Assembly (NCBI GenBank): GCA_008973525.1 | Contig: WACJ01000072.1 | Span: 620,001-684,000, forward strand | Reading direction: 5' to 3' | From: Stenopsyche tienmushanensis | Taxonomy: Eukaryota; Arthropoda; Insecta; Trichoptera; Stenopsychidae | DNA: 64,000 nt | Shown: in pieces, positions 50,790-63,120 of the stretch | Position numbering within the stretch: position 1 is the first letter of the stretch | How the letters are laid out: the number at the start of each line of letters is the position of its first letter | Notes under the pieces: generated by a model | Told to the model about the DNA's origin: nothing | The model's database searches: none | What the model saw: only the letters and a program-made list of their open reading frames with translations | Position numbers and translations under genes: made by a program

Positions 50790-51344
50790 CCAAATTCGAG
50801 TGGTCACTTGCACTCTGAACGCGGGATATAAACTTATTTTATAAATTTAAACTAAAATGCTTCCGTGATCGTACAAATTATGGAAAACCCCAGGTACGCA
50901 TTTATCCCCGAAAATGCAAAAAAAAGCCCTAAAAGAGTGGCCACAAGGTCTGTGTATCCAACCGGTCCGCTTTTCATACCGCTGACATGACGAATGAACG
51001 TTTCGCGATTGGACGCCATACCTGATCATGTTTACAGAACGATTACGAACTCTCATTACAAAACGGAGTTTTTCGAAGAAGACTGATCGGGTGAGTTGTT
51101 CAAATTTTACAATCGGTCAAAAATAATGTCTATTTTATTGTGGGCTTATGCCGACTAGGTCGGTCCAATTTTTAAGCGATAACGAAGGAAAGAGGGATTA
51201 GAAAACTTAGTATATATTATAAAAACGGATTGAGTCAATCAACTTTGTTTAATTTAAAGAAGAATAGTTAAGTAAAATAAAAACCATGTGCAACTCTCAA
51301 CTGGGTCGGTATTCTGCGTTTTGCGCCCCAAGCTCAGTTGCGCC
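50790..51344 (+). repeat. RepA copy 9, the most complete
   Basis: Includes the upstream extension (TTCGAGTGGTCACTTGC), CTTCCGTGATCGTACAAA at 50860, an extra CCCAGGTACGCATTTATCCC block, the core, and ends in TTGCGCCA, short of the last about 40 bp. Confidence 0.8.
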
Positions 51345-53165
51345 ATTTTCAACTCAAATTAAACTTTTTTCACGACCAGATCTTGTTTCTTTTCACTCGC
51401 TAATCCATATCGGTATTCCATGCGCTCTAAATTATTTATTTTCGAGATATCCGGGGGATAAAACATTGGATCTATGGATGAATTTTGAAATTATTTGCAA
51501 CAGTAATTGTCTCGATTGAAATTATTTTATATTATTGATGAAAACTGATTCCATATTCTAGGTTTGAATCTGAAACCCATCTATATAATGTCAGGAATTG
51601 ATCCACTATATCAATATCTGATAGTAAGCATTGAATGCTCAAACAAAACAGGTGTAAAAATGACAATAATTACTATTGTATTAACGGAAAAGCTCAGTCA
51701 TCATTCGTTTTTCTTTGGTGACGAAATCACCGATGATGCATCAATGAGATCACCCCCTAAGCACAGTGCGATGATTAATGAAAATAAGGGGGTTGAATAT
51801 ATTTTTTCTACATTTCATCATTGTGTCTTTGTGCAACTAACTGAGCTGGGGGGTTAGGGTCATGACTCCTTTTCTTTACTGAAGGGCCCTGAGTAATTTA
51901 AAGCAAATTAATCATATCTACGCCCTACTTACTCCACTAATATTGATCCACTTGTCTATTTTTACACACAAATTACTCATGACTATGACTCAGATAGATA
52001 ACTGGATAAATTTATCGAAATGCATTGGAAAACTGAAGTATGGTCTCGATAACGGGTTTATGAGGGCTCAATTTGAATGTACATATTATAATCTATTACG
52101 AATCATAGTTTGCATACTCACAATCCAAAATGTCAATGAAATCTTTATGATGTTCTGGAGGAAAGTAATTTGTATTTTTAGCGAGGGTTAAACCAGCGAT
52201 CAATGCGAACGCGTTAAAATTTTTTAACGCGATTTACATAAATAACCAATTCAGAATTCTTATATCTGCCTGCATTTTTTTTCAATATTATATCAGCACT
52301 TAAATAAAAAAATCACTCATATAAGATATGTTCATACATATTTTAACAAAATGCTTCGTTTTTGGAGCTGATAGTTCATATCCTTACTTCAAATCAATCA
52401 TTATGATTTTTATCGAGGATTCTATTTTTGGGTATCAGCTCGCATATTTTTTAGCATATGTGATAAATTGCAAGAACAACTTTAGATAAGTGAGAGCTTG
52501 TATCAGTTTGACGAGGGAAGTGTCGAGTGTATAGTAAACTTTGATAAAAATGGGATGACTCACAGATAGGTGGTAAAAAAAAATCGAAGTGAACACTCAT
52601 AGAGAGATATTTGTGATTAGGGAAGATAGGCGACACTTATATTCTGGATGATAATGACTGGAGCAGATAAAATGGTTATTTACTGCCCCATGAAGATGTG
52701 CGTGTAAATGATGGATAGCGCAAAAGGAGGAGATATTAGGGGGTAGGGTCTTTTGAGGGCATGAAGAGGCGTCAACAATAAATGTTGGTGTTGAAATTGA
52801 AAATGTGACTCATGGATGTTCAAATGTAGTTTGACACACGAAAGCACTGATAAGTCGGTTCGATTATTTTAAAACTGGCAATAAAATAGTTCATGATGAA
52901 ATCTGTTATCGAACTGAATAAGACATTGATGTGCTGAAGAATTATGATATTATCTATTTTAAAACAACTATTTTTTACACGCTTTAGAAAGTAAGATATA
53001 GAATAGACATCAGGGGTTGATTTAATACAAACGTGGATGAGACTAATAAATTAACCATCACCTGGAAACTTACTGCTTGCATTTCCTGAGATTCTTAGCA
53101 TATTCCCGTCTTATGTGCTATAAAAGAATTGGAACGCTATTAGGAAAGCTAGATTTTATTCTCGG
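51345..53165. other. AT-rich DNA, nothing recognised
   Basis: A 97-codon frame at 51,564-51,857 lacks motifs. Three scattered AP-1 matches. Confidence 0.45.
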
Positions 53166-53285
53166 GAAGATCATAGAGAATGTCGCAAAATGCCCTGAAA
53201 GAGGATGGAGTGGTCATAAGGTTTGTATGCTCAATCGGTCTGCCTTTCGGACCGCTGATAAGACGAATAAGCGGCTTGCGATCCA
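53166..53285 (+). repeat. RepA copy 10, 5' quarter
   Basis: AATGTCGCAAAATGCCCTGA to CGAATAAGCGGCTTGCGATC. Confidence 0.75.
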
Positions 53286-53384
53286 AGAAAAAGTTTATTT
53301 ATCTTTTTTTTGTGCAATTGTACTCACTTAATTTAAATAATTAGAGCAGTCTGAGTGTAAATTCAGGAATAAATAAATAAAACT

Positions 53385-53590
53385 AAAATCAGCCAAATGA
53401 GGTGACCACACCAGAAACGCTGAAGAAAATCCATAAAATGGTATTGGATGACCTAAATTAAAAATACGCGCGCTAGCAGACATGATAGGCATTTTAAAAA
53501 ATGTTGTACATCGCATATTGACTGAAAATTTGGACATGAGAAAGCCGTGCGTAAGATGAGTGCCGCGTTTGCTCACAATTTAGATTTAGA
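53385..53590 (+). pseudogene. mariner transposase fragment
   Basis: Reads NEVTTPETLKKIHKMVLDDL, then a stop and RILTENLDMRKPCVR, i.e. the second helix-turn-helix and linker of mariner. Stops are present. Confidence 0.75.
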
Positions 53591-53653
53591 TTTTTTATCT
53601 TAAAACTAAAATATATAGTTTTTATGGATGGGGGGAAGTTAGTCTCTGAGGGG

Positions 53654-53956
53654 CTTTCCGTGATCGTACAGGAGGCTCCGGGTACGCATTTTTTTTCGAA
53701 AATGCCATAAAAAGTCCTAAAAAAGGACGTAGTGACCACAAGGTCTGTGTGTCCAACCGGTCCGCTTTTCAGACCGCTGACATGACGAATGAACGCCTCG
53801 CAATCGGACGCCATATCTGAACGTGTCTGCAAAACGATTATGAACTCTCATTACAAAAGTAAAATAAAAACCACGTGAAACTCTTGACTGGTGTTATACG
53901 TTTGCGCCCCAAGCAATTGCGCCCGTGGCGGGTGCCTGTTTTGCTACTTCTTTGTT
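53654..53956 (+). repeat. RepA copy 11, internal deletion, after a mariner fragment
   Basis: CTTTCCGTGATCGTACAGGA with the GGTACGCATTT block, then TTGCGCCCGTGGCGGG. Confidence 0.8.
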
Positions 53957-54344
53957 AAAAATAATTGGGGAATACGAAAGCTTATTCATATGTTGGTCAC
54001 AATATGAACATAAAGATTCATTATAATTAAAATTACATGGACCACGAAAAAGCCTTGCATTTATTGTACGCATTCCGGTGCATGAAAGAAAACGCTAAAA
54101 CATACTATAAAACAGAATACACCAATAAGATCCTGTTTTTTTTTTATGATTGGAATATACAAAAAGATTTTAAACAGGATTATTTTAGACTAAATTTATC
54201 GAGGTTCTGCATCGAGCCTAATTTTTTAACATCTATAATGCGATGCCCCCACAAAAATATGATTCCAACTCTGGTCTTATCTTTGTTTTTGTTAATTTGA
54301 CTAATGACAGAGTCAAGTTTATCGATTTAAAATAAAACAACACA

Positions 54345-54530
54345 TGAGAGAAGATGCGTCACATGTCGTCCGTGGCTTTCGAATTTGGGCCCCGTGAGAA
54401 ACAACATCGATTCACATTGGGTGACGACAGTGTCAAATACAAGCTTCATACAAGCGCTGCTGCGGCCCTCGCAGATAAGTGGCGGACAAGCAAATATAGC
54501 ATCTAAGACTATGAAGATTTTAAATTAGAG
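54345..54530 (-). mobile_element. TTAA-type MITE fragment
   Basis: Contains the family block GGGCCCCGTGAGAAACAACA and ends in TTTTAAATTAGAG without the CAAAGGG end. No clear target duplication. Confidence 0.5.
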
Positions 54531-54722
54531 TCCATTTATTGTGATTTGCGCATGGAAGCCATAATTCGGCAATGGGCTACTTATGTCATTTATACGATGA
54601 TGATAAATGTGAGTCTCCTAGTTTTTTGCTTATTATATAAACAGCGACTGACTTCCACAATTGTATTAGAAAGAAATTTAAATCGGGGAAGAAAATGACG
54701 GGTGGTTAAATTGGAAAATTGG

Positions 54723-54774
54723 AAAGAAATCTAATGGATTACTCATGCAATATAGTAATCCATTAGATTTCTTT
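54723..54774. repeat. Perfect hairpin, 21-bp arms, 10-nt loop
   Basis: Arms 54723-54743 and 54754-54774 are exact reverse complements around CATGCAATAT. Outside, AATT pairs with AATT after a 2-nt bulge. Could be a MITE remnant or a small-RNA precursor; nothing decides. Confidence 0.85.
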
Positions 54775-54939
54775 AATTAATCCATGCAACTCGAGGCGCT
54801 CCTTCGTAGAGCTGCAGTGTCTATGAAGTGCCGCGTCTTCTCTTCAGGAAACGCCTTAGTGAGATCAGCATCGATCGACCTCGCCTCTATCATATTTAAG
54901 AGGTGGATAGGGTTAATATTTAGGCCCCCCTAATTATCT

Positions 54940-55265
54940 TCTTAATTTTTATATTATTATTATTCTTTAATTTTTTAATTGCTAATGTTTTATTTTTTTT
55001 TTATTATTATATATATATATTTATGCATATTTTTATTTTGTTTTTCTAAAAATTTGATTATTCTTTCATTTATCGTTATTAATTTTTATTTTTTATGATT
55101 AATTTCATTTATATTTATTTTATATTTTTTATTATTTTTTATTATATTTATTTGTATTTTATTCTATTTTTTTTTTATCTTTATTTTATTTTATATTTAT
55201 CTTTTTATTTTTACATTATTTTTTTTTTTTACATTGTATTTCATTTCACTTGTTTTTATGTAATA
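54940..55265. repeat. T/A low-complexity tract
   Basis: Long run of TTTTA, TTTAT and T homopolymers. The apparent hydrophobic frame here is a by-product. Confidence 0.85.
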
Positions 55266-56342
55266 TGGCGTAAGCTGTGAATAAATTTCTAAATAAATAA
55301 AAATAAATAGACTTTATGTTGATAAACTTTATGGCATCAAGATAAATCTAATCCTAGAATGCTTCATTCTTGAGTACCATCGATAAGAAGCTCAGCTTGA
55401 AGTCTGCATGAATATTACACAATTAAAATGCATAGATATGAGTGTGATTCATGGTTTTCGTTGATTTTAAAGTAAACATGGATCAACGTCGAAAAAACAA
55501 TTTCCCCCAATCTAAATGATTCATCGACAACATTATCTTTTTACCAACGCCTGCTTTCGTCGATGCTTTTCACGCTTTTCTAGTTTTCTACCCGTCACGC
55601 TGCCAAGAGCAGAAAAGGACCCCTCCATGGAAGCATAGTATTTCAACATAAGTTTTTATTAGTCATAGCATTTCAAGCCACCCTACCAGTAACAGATTTG
55701 AGTACTTTCGAAACCGCAGAAGGGTATGACTAAGTACAGGAAGAGACTCGTGTATCCCATCTTATCGACGGAAAGGGGTGAAATGAATGGGGAACAGTGG
55801 TTTCTTTTTATTATGATATATTCCGGATTTGGCTGTAGCACCTTGCTGATAAGAGCTTGCTAGAGGGATGAATGGGCTTGGGGAGGTGCGTTTGATGGAA
55901 GGAATGAATGCTAAATTTATCAGAGCGTATTTAACCCTCGGATTCTGGGAGCAGTGATCTGGATTACCGCCCAAGTTTTGATTGTGAGGTGGATTCGGAT
56001 GCTTAACACATTAAGGAAGGTAAACGAAACCAAAACCAAAATGAAGAAATTGACGATTCGAAACGCTGGTTTCAGTATTTATTTAGGAAATTTGCAGGAT
56101 ACTTCATAAATATATTAAAATATTTTTCAACGTAATCACGTCAAGATCGAGACATTTAATAGTTGAATCGGTGTATTAACTTTTGTATGCCAGTGTTATA
56201 GATAGAGCCGTAACGAGGTTATAAAGGGTTGGTGGCAAGTATCTAACTTGCGCCCCTTCCCCCGTTTCCATTATTTTTAAAAAGTTAAAAAATACTATTA
56301 TAAATGTAAAATATTAAATACTATTATAATATATATTTTAAA
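55266..56342. other. AT-rich DNA, nothing recognised
   Basis: Only short frames. Confidence 0.5.
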
Positions 56343-56985
56343 ATAATATACGAAGATAGTCCTAAAAGTACCTGACCTAACATATAGATAGTGGCTGTGG
56401 TTTTAAAAAACATACTATGATAGAAAGTGTAAGTTTCAAGGTGCTACATTGCTTAGTATTTATTTGGTAGTCTCAGTTCAACTAATATCAAATCCGAGCT
56501 AGATTCTACTCTGAGGGAGTATGCTCCTTCGTTCACAACAATAAGATGTTGGGTGGTAGAGTTTAAACGAGGCCGTACGAGCTGCCAAGACGAACAACTC
56601 ATTGGTCGACCAAATAAGGTAACCAACCCAGAAATGATAAAGAAAATCCACAAAATGCTATTGGATGACCGTCGATTGTAAGTGCGTGAACTGGCAGATA
56701 TGGTAGACCTTTCATCGCATATTGACTGAAAATTTGGACACGAGAAAGCTGTGCGTAAGACGAGTGCCGCGTTTGCTCACAATGGAACAAAATTCGCGCC
56801 GTGATAATGTTTCAATCGAGCGTTCATCGATGTTTAACAGCAATAAGACCGAGTTTTTGCATCAACTCAGGATGAAACATGGATCCATTATCATTTCCAT
56901 CACTTCATATCTGAGACAAAAGAGCATAGGGATCCTCCACCGACCCGAGCTGTTTATTGGTCCCGCTCAATAAAAACGCACAGCA
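56343..56985 (+). pseudogene. mariner transposase fragment, longest in the window
   Basis: Begins with CGAAGATAGTCCTAAAAGTA. Continues FKRGRTSCQ, NKVTNPEMIKKIHKMLLDDR, then in another frame (56722-56973) LDTRKLCVRRVPRLLTMEQ and NVSIERSSMFNSNKTEFLH. It ends where the first catalytic Asp region would follow. Frameshifts and stops make it inactive. Confidence 0.8.
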
Positions 56986-56999
56986 TGCTGCAAAACCTG

Positions 57000-57310
57000 A
57001 ATTTAATATTCATGTCCGCGATGACACGCTCATTCTCAAATTCGAATAGCCACTTGCGCTTTGAGAGCAGAAGGTAGAAACTAAGCAGATTTTATAAATT
57101 AAAACTGAAAGGTCTCTGTGATCGCACAGATCATGGAAAATCCCAGGTACGCATTTATCCCTGAAAATGCCGCAAAAAGCCCTAAAAGAGTGGCCACAAG
57201 GTCTGTGTATCCAACCGGTCCGCTTTTCAGACCGCTGACATGACGAATGGACGTATCGCGATCGGACGCCATACCTGTCTAACCCCTCTTTTCTTCGCAA
57301 GCATTGACAT
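57000..57310 (+). repeat. RepA copy 12, after a mariner fragment, with an inverted piece at its end
   Basis: Upstream extension, then CTCTGTGATCGCACAGATC and the core to GCCATACCTG. The next bases TCTAACCCCTCTTTTCTTCG match the RepA middle in reverse orientation. Confidence 0.7.
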
Positions 57311-57405
57311 ATATTTTGGCGTAATTTAAAAAATTGTGATACCTATTGTGCAAATCAATTATTCAATTTAGCAATGTACATTATTATATCATAATTTATT
57401 CCTTA

Positions 57406-57578
57406 CTAGTGATTACCCGGCATGCGTTGCAATGCCACGCATAACAAACTGCGTAGACAAATAATCATTTTACTATGCTTATGTTATTCCCGCAAGTGTA
57501 AACAATAAGTTGACAAAGTTTTATCGCAATCGGATTAACGGTATGGCAGCGCATTAAATACGGACAAACAAACATTGA
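57406..57578 (-). mobile_element. Complete short Helitron-like element, 173 bp, with 3' hairpin
   Basis: On the minus strand TCAATGTTTGTTTGTCCG to GGGTAATCACTAG, flanked A and T. Hairpin GGCAT..ATGCC lies 10 nt before CTAG. Best-preserved member. Confidence 0.65.
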
Positions 57579-58914
57579 TTTTTATATGTTAGATATATAA
57601 ATATAGGCTTTTTATATTATTTTTAAGGGAAGCTTCTTATACCTTTGCATGAGTCATATGTCTTAGTTTACGCGATTTTTATATCCTGGAACACATCCCA
57701 TGATTTTCAATGAGCTTTATATGTCTTTTTGTGCTTAGGATTTTGTAAAGAGGCTCAGATGTATTCATTTTTGTGGGAACTCTATTCAATTGGACTCTTC
57801 ATAAACCTTTATAATATATTTCAACGTATATATGTTCAACGAATGAAGTATTTCTAATAGTTTGTACGTTTCCATTATTATTTTTTGCTCGTAAAATTTG
57901 CATGATCCATTGAAATTGAAAGTAGACATCAAGCATTAAACAGGGGCTATATATTCATCCGAGATTTATAATATGAAATTGGAGACGAGGGTTTGTTTAT
58001 GGTGACGGGGCTCTGCAACCCCTCTTAAAAGCTTTGTTTGCATTTTTCACCACGCTAAAGAGCAAACATGGACTAGCAAATCTATCGAATAATGACGATG
58101 ATTCATCTAAAATCATAGAATGACGCAACTGTGCACCCCGAAGTGTTATTGTGCAAAGCTGCTTACCGGAGGGTCCCCCAAGTCTGGACCCTCGGATTAA
58201 TGTCACGATTATGACGTTGGTGGGCGGTTGGGATGCTGCTTGCTCCTTTATGTGAGCTTTCCATTTTAAACCATAAAAGCTCATTGTATGGGATTAAGAT
58301 AAGTGCATAATGATGTCGAACAATTAATTTGTTCTTTGAGCTTTAGTGGCGGCTCACGATGAGTGGCCATTATGTTTTTAAATAAAATACAAGACTTATA
58401 ATTGAACTTCTCCTTGCTAACAGTTCTCCTATGCATAATATGTATATGCATATAACTTTTTTTTTTACGAAACTGCGGAAAAACGACCCCAAATGAGGAA
58501 AAAGAAAAGAAAAAATAGTCATTTGGATAAGTGCACTCAATAGTTGATCACATAATGACGCAGATAATCATTTTAGTAAGTCAATTGAAGACATAACTCA
58601 GACATTCGATAAAAATCTATACTAGGCCAAAATTTAAGCTTTATCAAGAAATAAAATCCTCATTTATATGACGACTTTAAAACTAATATGGCTGTGTTGC
58701 AAAAGTCTATATTGGCATACTCAAAAGATATCAAGCAAAGCTCTTGAAAATAAATACAAGTGTCATGATTCATGTCATAAAGAAGTCCTAGACATTCCAT
58801 CAGTGGAGGAAGAAATTTAAATTAATACCACAAATTGTCCAAAAATAATAAAATCACCCAAATAAGCCAGCATCCAATCTGCTAGAAGTGTCTATCTAAG
58901 CTTAAAAGTCTTTG
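57579..58914. other. AT-rich DNA, nothing recognised
   Basis: A 95-codon minus-strand frame at 57,997-58,284 has no motif. Confidence 0.45.
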
Positions 58915-59000
58915 TTAACACACTCGTCACCAACCGGTAATGGATGTTGTTTCTCATGGGGCCTAAATTCGATTGTCGGAGCGTAAACAGAAGGAATAGT
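58915..59000 (+). mobile_element. Internal fragment of the TTAA-type MITE
   Basis: Matches the block with GTTGTTTCTCAYGGGGCC found at 43150-43190; ends 8 bp before a hAT element begins. Confidence 0.45.
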
Positions 59001-59008
59001 GATGCGGT

Positions 59009-59600
59009 TAGGGAATCTAATCCCGGGATCCCGGACAGTTTTAGGTGCTCACGAATCCCGGGATTAGTAAAAATTGGTATTTTTATCTAACAGAAATCGT
59101 ACACATCACCAGCACGATGAAGGCTACTAAATCGAGACATTCCCGCCGAAATCTGGACGCTTGGAAACAATGGCGTAACTACTAAATGTCGAGCTTAGGT
59201 GACGTCTAGAAGCAGTAACTGTTTAGTCTATGTATAAATATATACAGTACATATATGTTTTACAAATTGTTATATTAACCTTTCACTACCGGTGATGTAT
59301 TTACTACACCTCGACTCTAATAATGGAAATATCGACATGAAATATAATAGATACGGGGTTCATAATTTTTGTATTCCTCCGTAATATAATTACGAATCAC
59401 ATCGAAGTATTATAGTATATGAGTATTCATCTGCAGCGACGGAAATAAATAATTTGTCGGGAAATCGGGAATTTTGCAAGTTTTAGTCCGTGTCTCAGCA
59501 GAATTTTTTTATCAATTACATTGATGGTGTTATACGAAAATGGGGGCTCTAGTAAACCATGCACAAGAAACCACGCTCGTGGAATCCGCCCATAAACTCG
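59009..59600 (+). mobile_element. hAT element with intact 5' end, truncated 3' and interrupted by another element
   Basis: Begins TAGGGAATCTAATCCCGGGA. Runs to ACGAAAATGGGGGCTC, is interrupted by about 41 bp of a MITE inverted repeat, resumes with CATAAACTCG and stops, so the dimerisation-domain frame is broken. Confidence 0.7.
59550..59590. mobile_element. Solo inverted repeat of the 50028-50283 MITE, nested in hAT
   Basis: About 41 bp matching the terminal repeat of the MITE (AAACCATGCACAAGAAACCA and CGCTCGTGGAATC). Host hAT sequence flanks it, with about 7 bp of hAT missing. Confidence 0.6.
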
Positions 59601-61559
59601 GCTTTATCGGATTCATCGCCCGATACTGACAAAACAATACTGTTTTAAATCAGCAACACTCAATCTAGTGGATCCTGTATATTGTTTAAATTTAAAAAAT
59701 GAGATTTTGGGACATATTTTCCTGTAGGAATATATGCAATCAAAAGAACAGCGCAAATTCGCGTGCAGTATTTGTAAATTGATGTCCAGGCAGACGATAC
59801 CAATTCATCAAACGATATAATGAGGGCCATGGCTAAACGTTCTGCAGTTTAGGGCATTATTTTCCCACGAGAAGAAGGGGGCTCTTCCTGCATTACGACT
59901 ATCAACCATGGCACGTGACCATTGTTTGATGACGTCATGTCCCTTTTGGAATCACCGGAAAATCCATAGTAAAATAGCTGTGAATTGTACTTGTCATAAT
60001 TATGGGCCGATTTACTTTGCAGGATCGGCTATTTATTAAACCCATTCCTTTTGAATAGGAACATGTTCCATTTTGATTGAAATTAGTCACAATGAAACGA
60101 TGACTATCAGTTCTTGATGACTTGCATTCGACCCTTTGGAAGCATGACGAGGAAGTTGCAAAGGTATGATGAAATTCTCTGCATGTATGCTAAAGAATCG
60201 TCAACAAGTGCGATTCTTGGAATTACCTGCTGTCAATTTGACTGTAAATGTCCCTCCGTTCATTGTTTATGATTGCTTGATCTATTTTGTACAAGCCTGG
60301 CGGTATTATTCCAGCATGATTGATGTTTGATGGACAGCATTGGATGAGTGTATATGACTAAAATTTAATCAAGTCTCCCTCACACCCCAACGGCAGCATC
60401 TCTCCTAAGAGCGTCTCATTTCAATTAGTGATGTCATCCTGCCAAACTATGGTGGCTACCCTTACTGTGTACTGGAGTTAATATAAAAAGTGCCCCTCTT
60501 TATACGATGACTAATATCTCATTGTTAAAACCGAGATAAATACGGCTGCATATATGTGCTTGGGTTGTATGGAGGCTGCTTTCAATTTCATCCGGTTGAA
60601 AAGAAATTAGAAAAGCTCTATTACGTCAAAAAAATTAACTTTCCTATTAATGTATAGCTTTAATTATAGGTATGTTCCAAGGATCAATCGGATGGCGAAG
60701 GTTTGAATTGTGCGACTGTATTAATGGAATTTATAAGAGAATTAATCATTTGGAGCAGTGAGTTGCTATGAAATACGCAAAATCTCACTTATGTCATTAT
60801 TTATAACAAGATATATACAAATATACAGTAGAAATGTGTTTAAAGAAGCTTTAAATATGTTATAAAGATTGACGAAGAGACTAATTAAAAAGAGTTTCCA
60901 CAAAAATTAATAGTATGGGAGGCAGCAACCGAAATTTTGCATCCATTTCTACAAAGCTGCTTTTTTGTTTACAAGTAGTTTATATTATTTTTTGTTAAAT
61001 AAACGTCGTCTACTTTCGATACAAAGTCGCTAAGGCTTCGGTAGACGTGGCTAAATTTGTAGCGCAGGAACTTAATTGAAGTATTGCATATAGCATATAG
61101 TATTTATTATAAGCAACTATAACATAGATTCAGTCTTGTAAATATAAGACATTAATATAACATTTATTTACAGGTCTCAAAAATTGTTGTAAATTTTGGC
61201 CACAATATCATGGCGGTAGATTACCGTTTTGTTTACTTATAATATTCCTCAGGTGACACGCTGGGTGAGGAAGTCTGTCTTCAATATTGAGTGCATGAGG
61301 AGGTGAATGTATGATATAGACGAGATAAATATAAAGTCCTTCCCTATGAATGAATATCGAAGAAACTCTAATCCTGCAGTGGACTGTTTGTGGCTGCACT
61401 TTGATGATATCGATAAGACAAGAAGCTATCAATTATTGTTGAAAACTTTTTCCAAAAGTCAGGTACAGTTGATGCCTCATTTTCTAGTTTATCCAGTATA
61501 TGTTGATAAATGTTGTTAATACTTTTTAAAAGTAGAAATAATGCCATAATTTTACATTT
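59601..61559. other. AT-rich DNA, nothing recognised except the E-box/CRE pair
   Basis: Short frames only. Confidence 0.5.
59912..59938. promoter_or_regulatory. E-box and CRE pair
   Basis: CACGTG at 59912 and the palindrome ATGACGTCAT at 59929, 3.2 kb upstream of the small membrane protein gene. Confidence 0.25.
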
Positions 61560-61720
61560 GAATTTAGATTTTTTATGCGCATTCGCATAAAAAAAAGCTT
61601 TGTTCTATATAGCAAAATAAATGATAAGTTCCATTATTTTTAAAAACCGCATAACTTCAAAATCGCACAAAAAAGATCCGCATAAAAACAGACCCAAGTG
61701 TATTTGGATGTCATTAAAAT
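61560..61720. repeat. Third copy of the CGCATAA/CGCACAAAAAAAG repeat
   Basis: AAAACCGCATAACTTCAAAA, then ATCGCACAAAAAAGATCCGC and a GTGTATTTGGATGTCAT tail. Confidence 0.55.
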
Positions 61721-61817
61721 TATATTTAACTCAAAAATTATTAAAGCTATGTATAAAACGAACGGATCAAAACTTGTACAAAAATAAAATGCACAAATTT
61801 TTGTGCATTCAAGCAAA

Positions 61818-62124
61818 GGTCCGTAACAAGGGGGCGGCAAAGCAGGCGCCCGCTACGGGCGCAACTGGGCTTGGGGCGCAAAACGCAGAATACCGACCCA
61901 GTCGAGAGTTGCACATGGCTTTTATTTTTAATTGATCGTTCTAAAATAAAGACAACAATATTTTCGACCGATTGTAAAATTTAAGCAACCCATCAGTCTT
62001 CTTCGGGTGTGGCATCCGATCGCGAAGCGCTCATTCGTCGTGTCAGCGGTCCGAAAAGCGGACCGGTTGAACACATTGAACACACTCTGTCCTCTTTTAG
62101 GGCTCTATGATCTGTACGATCACG
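61818..62124 (-). repeat. RepA copy 13, internal deletion
   Basis: GTCCGTAACAAGGGGGC to GATCTGTACGATCACGG. Confidence 0.8.
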
Positions 62125-62199
62125 GCCCTTTAGAATTTAGCTTATATAGGTAGTCCCACCCATAAAAAATTCTTGCCATCGATCGATTTTCGCAAAACA

Positions 62200-62344
62200 C
62201 AGTAGATCCACGGTAATCCGACACAGAATCACACTTTTGCATTTTTTACATTGACGAAGCTTTATCGTACATACGTACTATGTTTGTATTGGATGTCGGA
62301 TTACAGGAGGCGCCGGATTAGACTGGGGCCGGATTACCGGGGGA
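62200..62344. mobile_element. Deletion derivative of the Tigger/pogo-like element
   Basis: CAGTAGATCCACGGTAATCC to GGGGCCGGATTACCGGGGG; shares GCATTTTTTACATTGACGAA and GCTTTA..GTACTATG with the 26266 copy, middle removed. Confidence 0.7.
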
Positions 62345-63000
62345 TAATATACAGTTAGTGTCTCAATCATTTAATATGAATACATTTGCTGTTGTGTAGA
62401 TGTGTAATTTGTTATCGAAAATGAACGTTCCCTGATGGCATAGCATTTCATTACAAGTTTTTGTAATGAAAAACTTTATTCTTGTTGTATTTTAATGAAC
62501 ATTTTAAGCTTAATTAATGCTAGTTTTTGGTGAGTAATACGATGTATGACACAGGCGCGAAAATTTAATGATTTTTTCCTCGTTTTATTGTTGTTTATTT
62601 TCCAACAAAAGTAATTGGGAATTTCACAATAATTAAATGAGTGACATTGTCACGTTATATAATAATTAGGCCACTTTTGATGAATGACGTAGATTTTTGT
62701 TTAGGATAACAATGAACATTGCGATGGACGATTGGTCATTGAGCGTTGCATGAGTTCCTGGAAGAAAACGACACGTTTTGTAGAGCATAAACTAAATTTT
62801 GGATTGTATTTTTTTAGTTTAATTCTTAAAAAAGGAGATAACAAAATTATGTTTTTTGGTCGGTGATTCGTTGATGTCATTCTATAATGTTGTTTGGTCA
62901 TCATTGCCTTTGATTTTATTGCATGATATTGAACATTGAGCAATTGTTGCACTTTCAATTCTTGTATAATCAATAGTGTTGCAGGTTGGTCCATTGGGTT
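62345..63000. other. AT-rich DNA upstream of the small membrane protein gene
   Basis: Overlapping minus-strand frames of 67-97 codons lack motifs. Confidence 0.45.
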
Positions 63001-63006
63001 CTATAC

Positions 63007-63030
63007 GCAGAATCCCTACGCAGATTCTGC
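63007..63030. promoter_or_regulatory. Inverted repeat upstream of the small membrane protein gene
   Basis: GCAGAATC and GATTCTGC, 8-nt loop, about 90 nt before the ATG, next to a CpG-richer patch (TTCCGGCGATCCCGAAG). CTTTTCAG at 63041-63048 could instead be an acceptor of a 5' untranslated exon. Confidence 0.3.
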
Positions 63031-63120
63031 GCATTGGGAGCTTTTCAGCATCAGATTTTCCGGCGATCCCGAAGCAAACTGACACAAAAACATTGCTGAT
63101 AAACAGTTCATATTGAAGAA

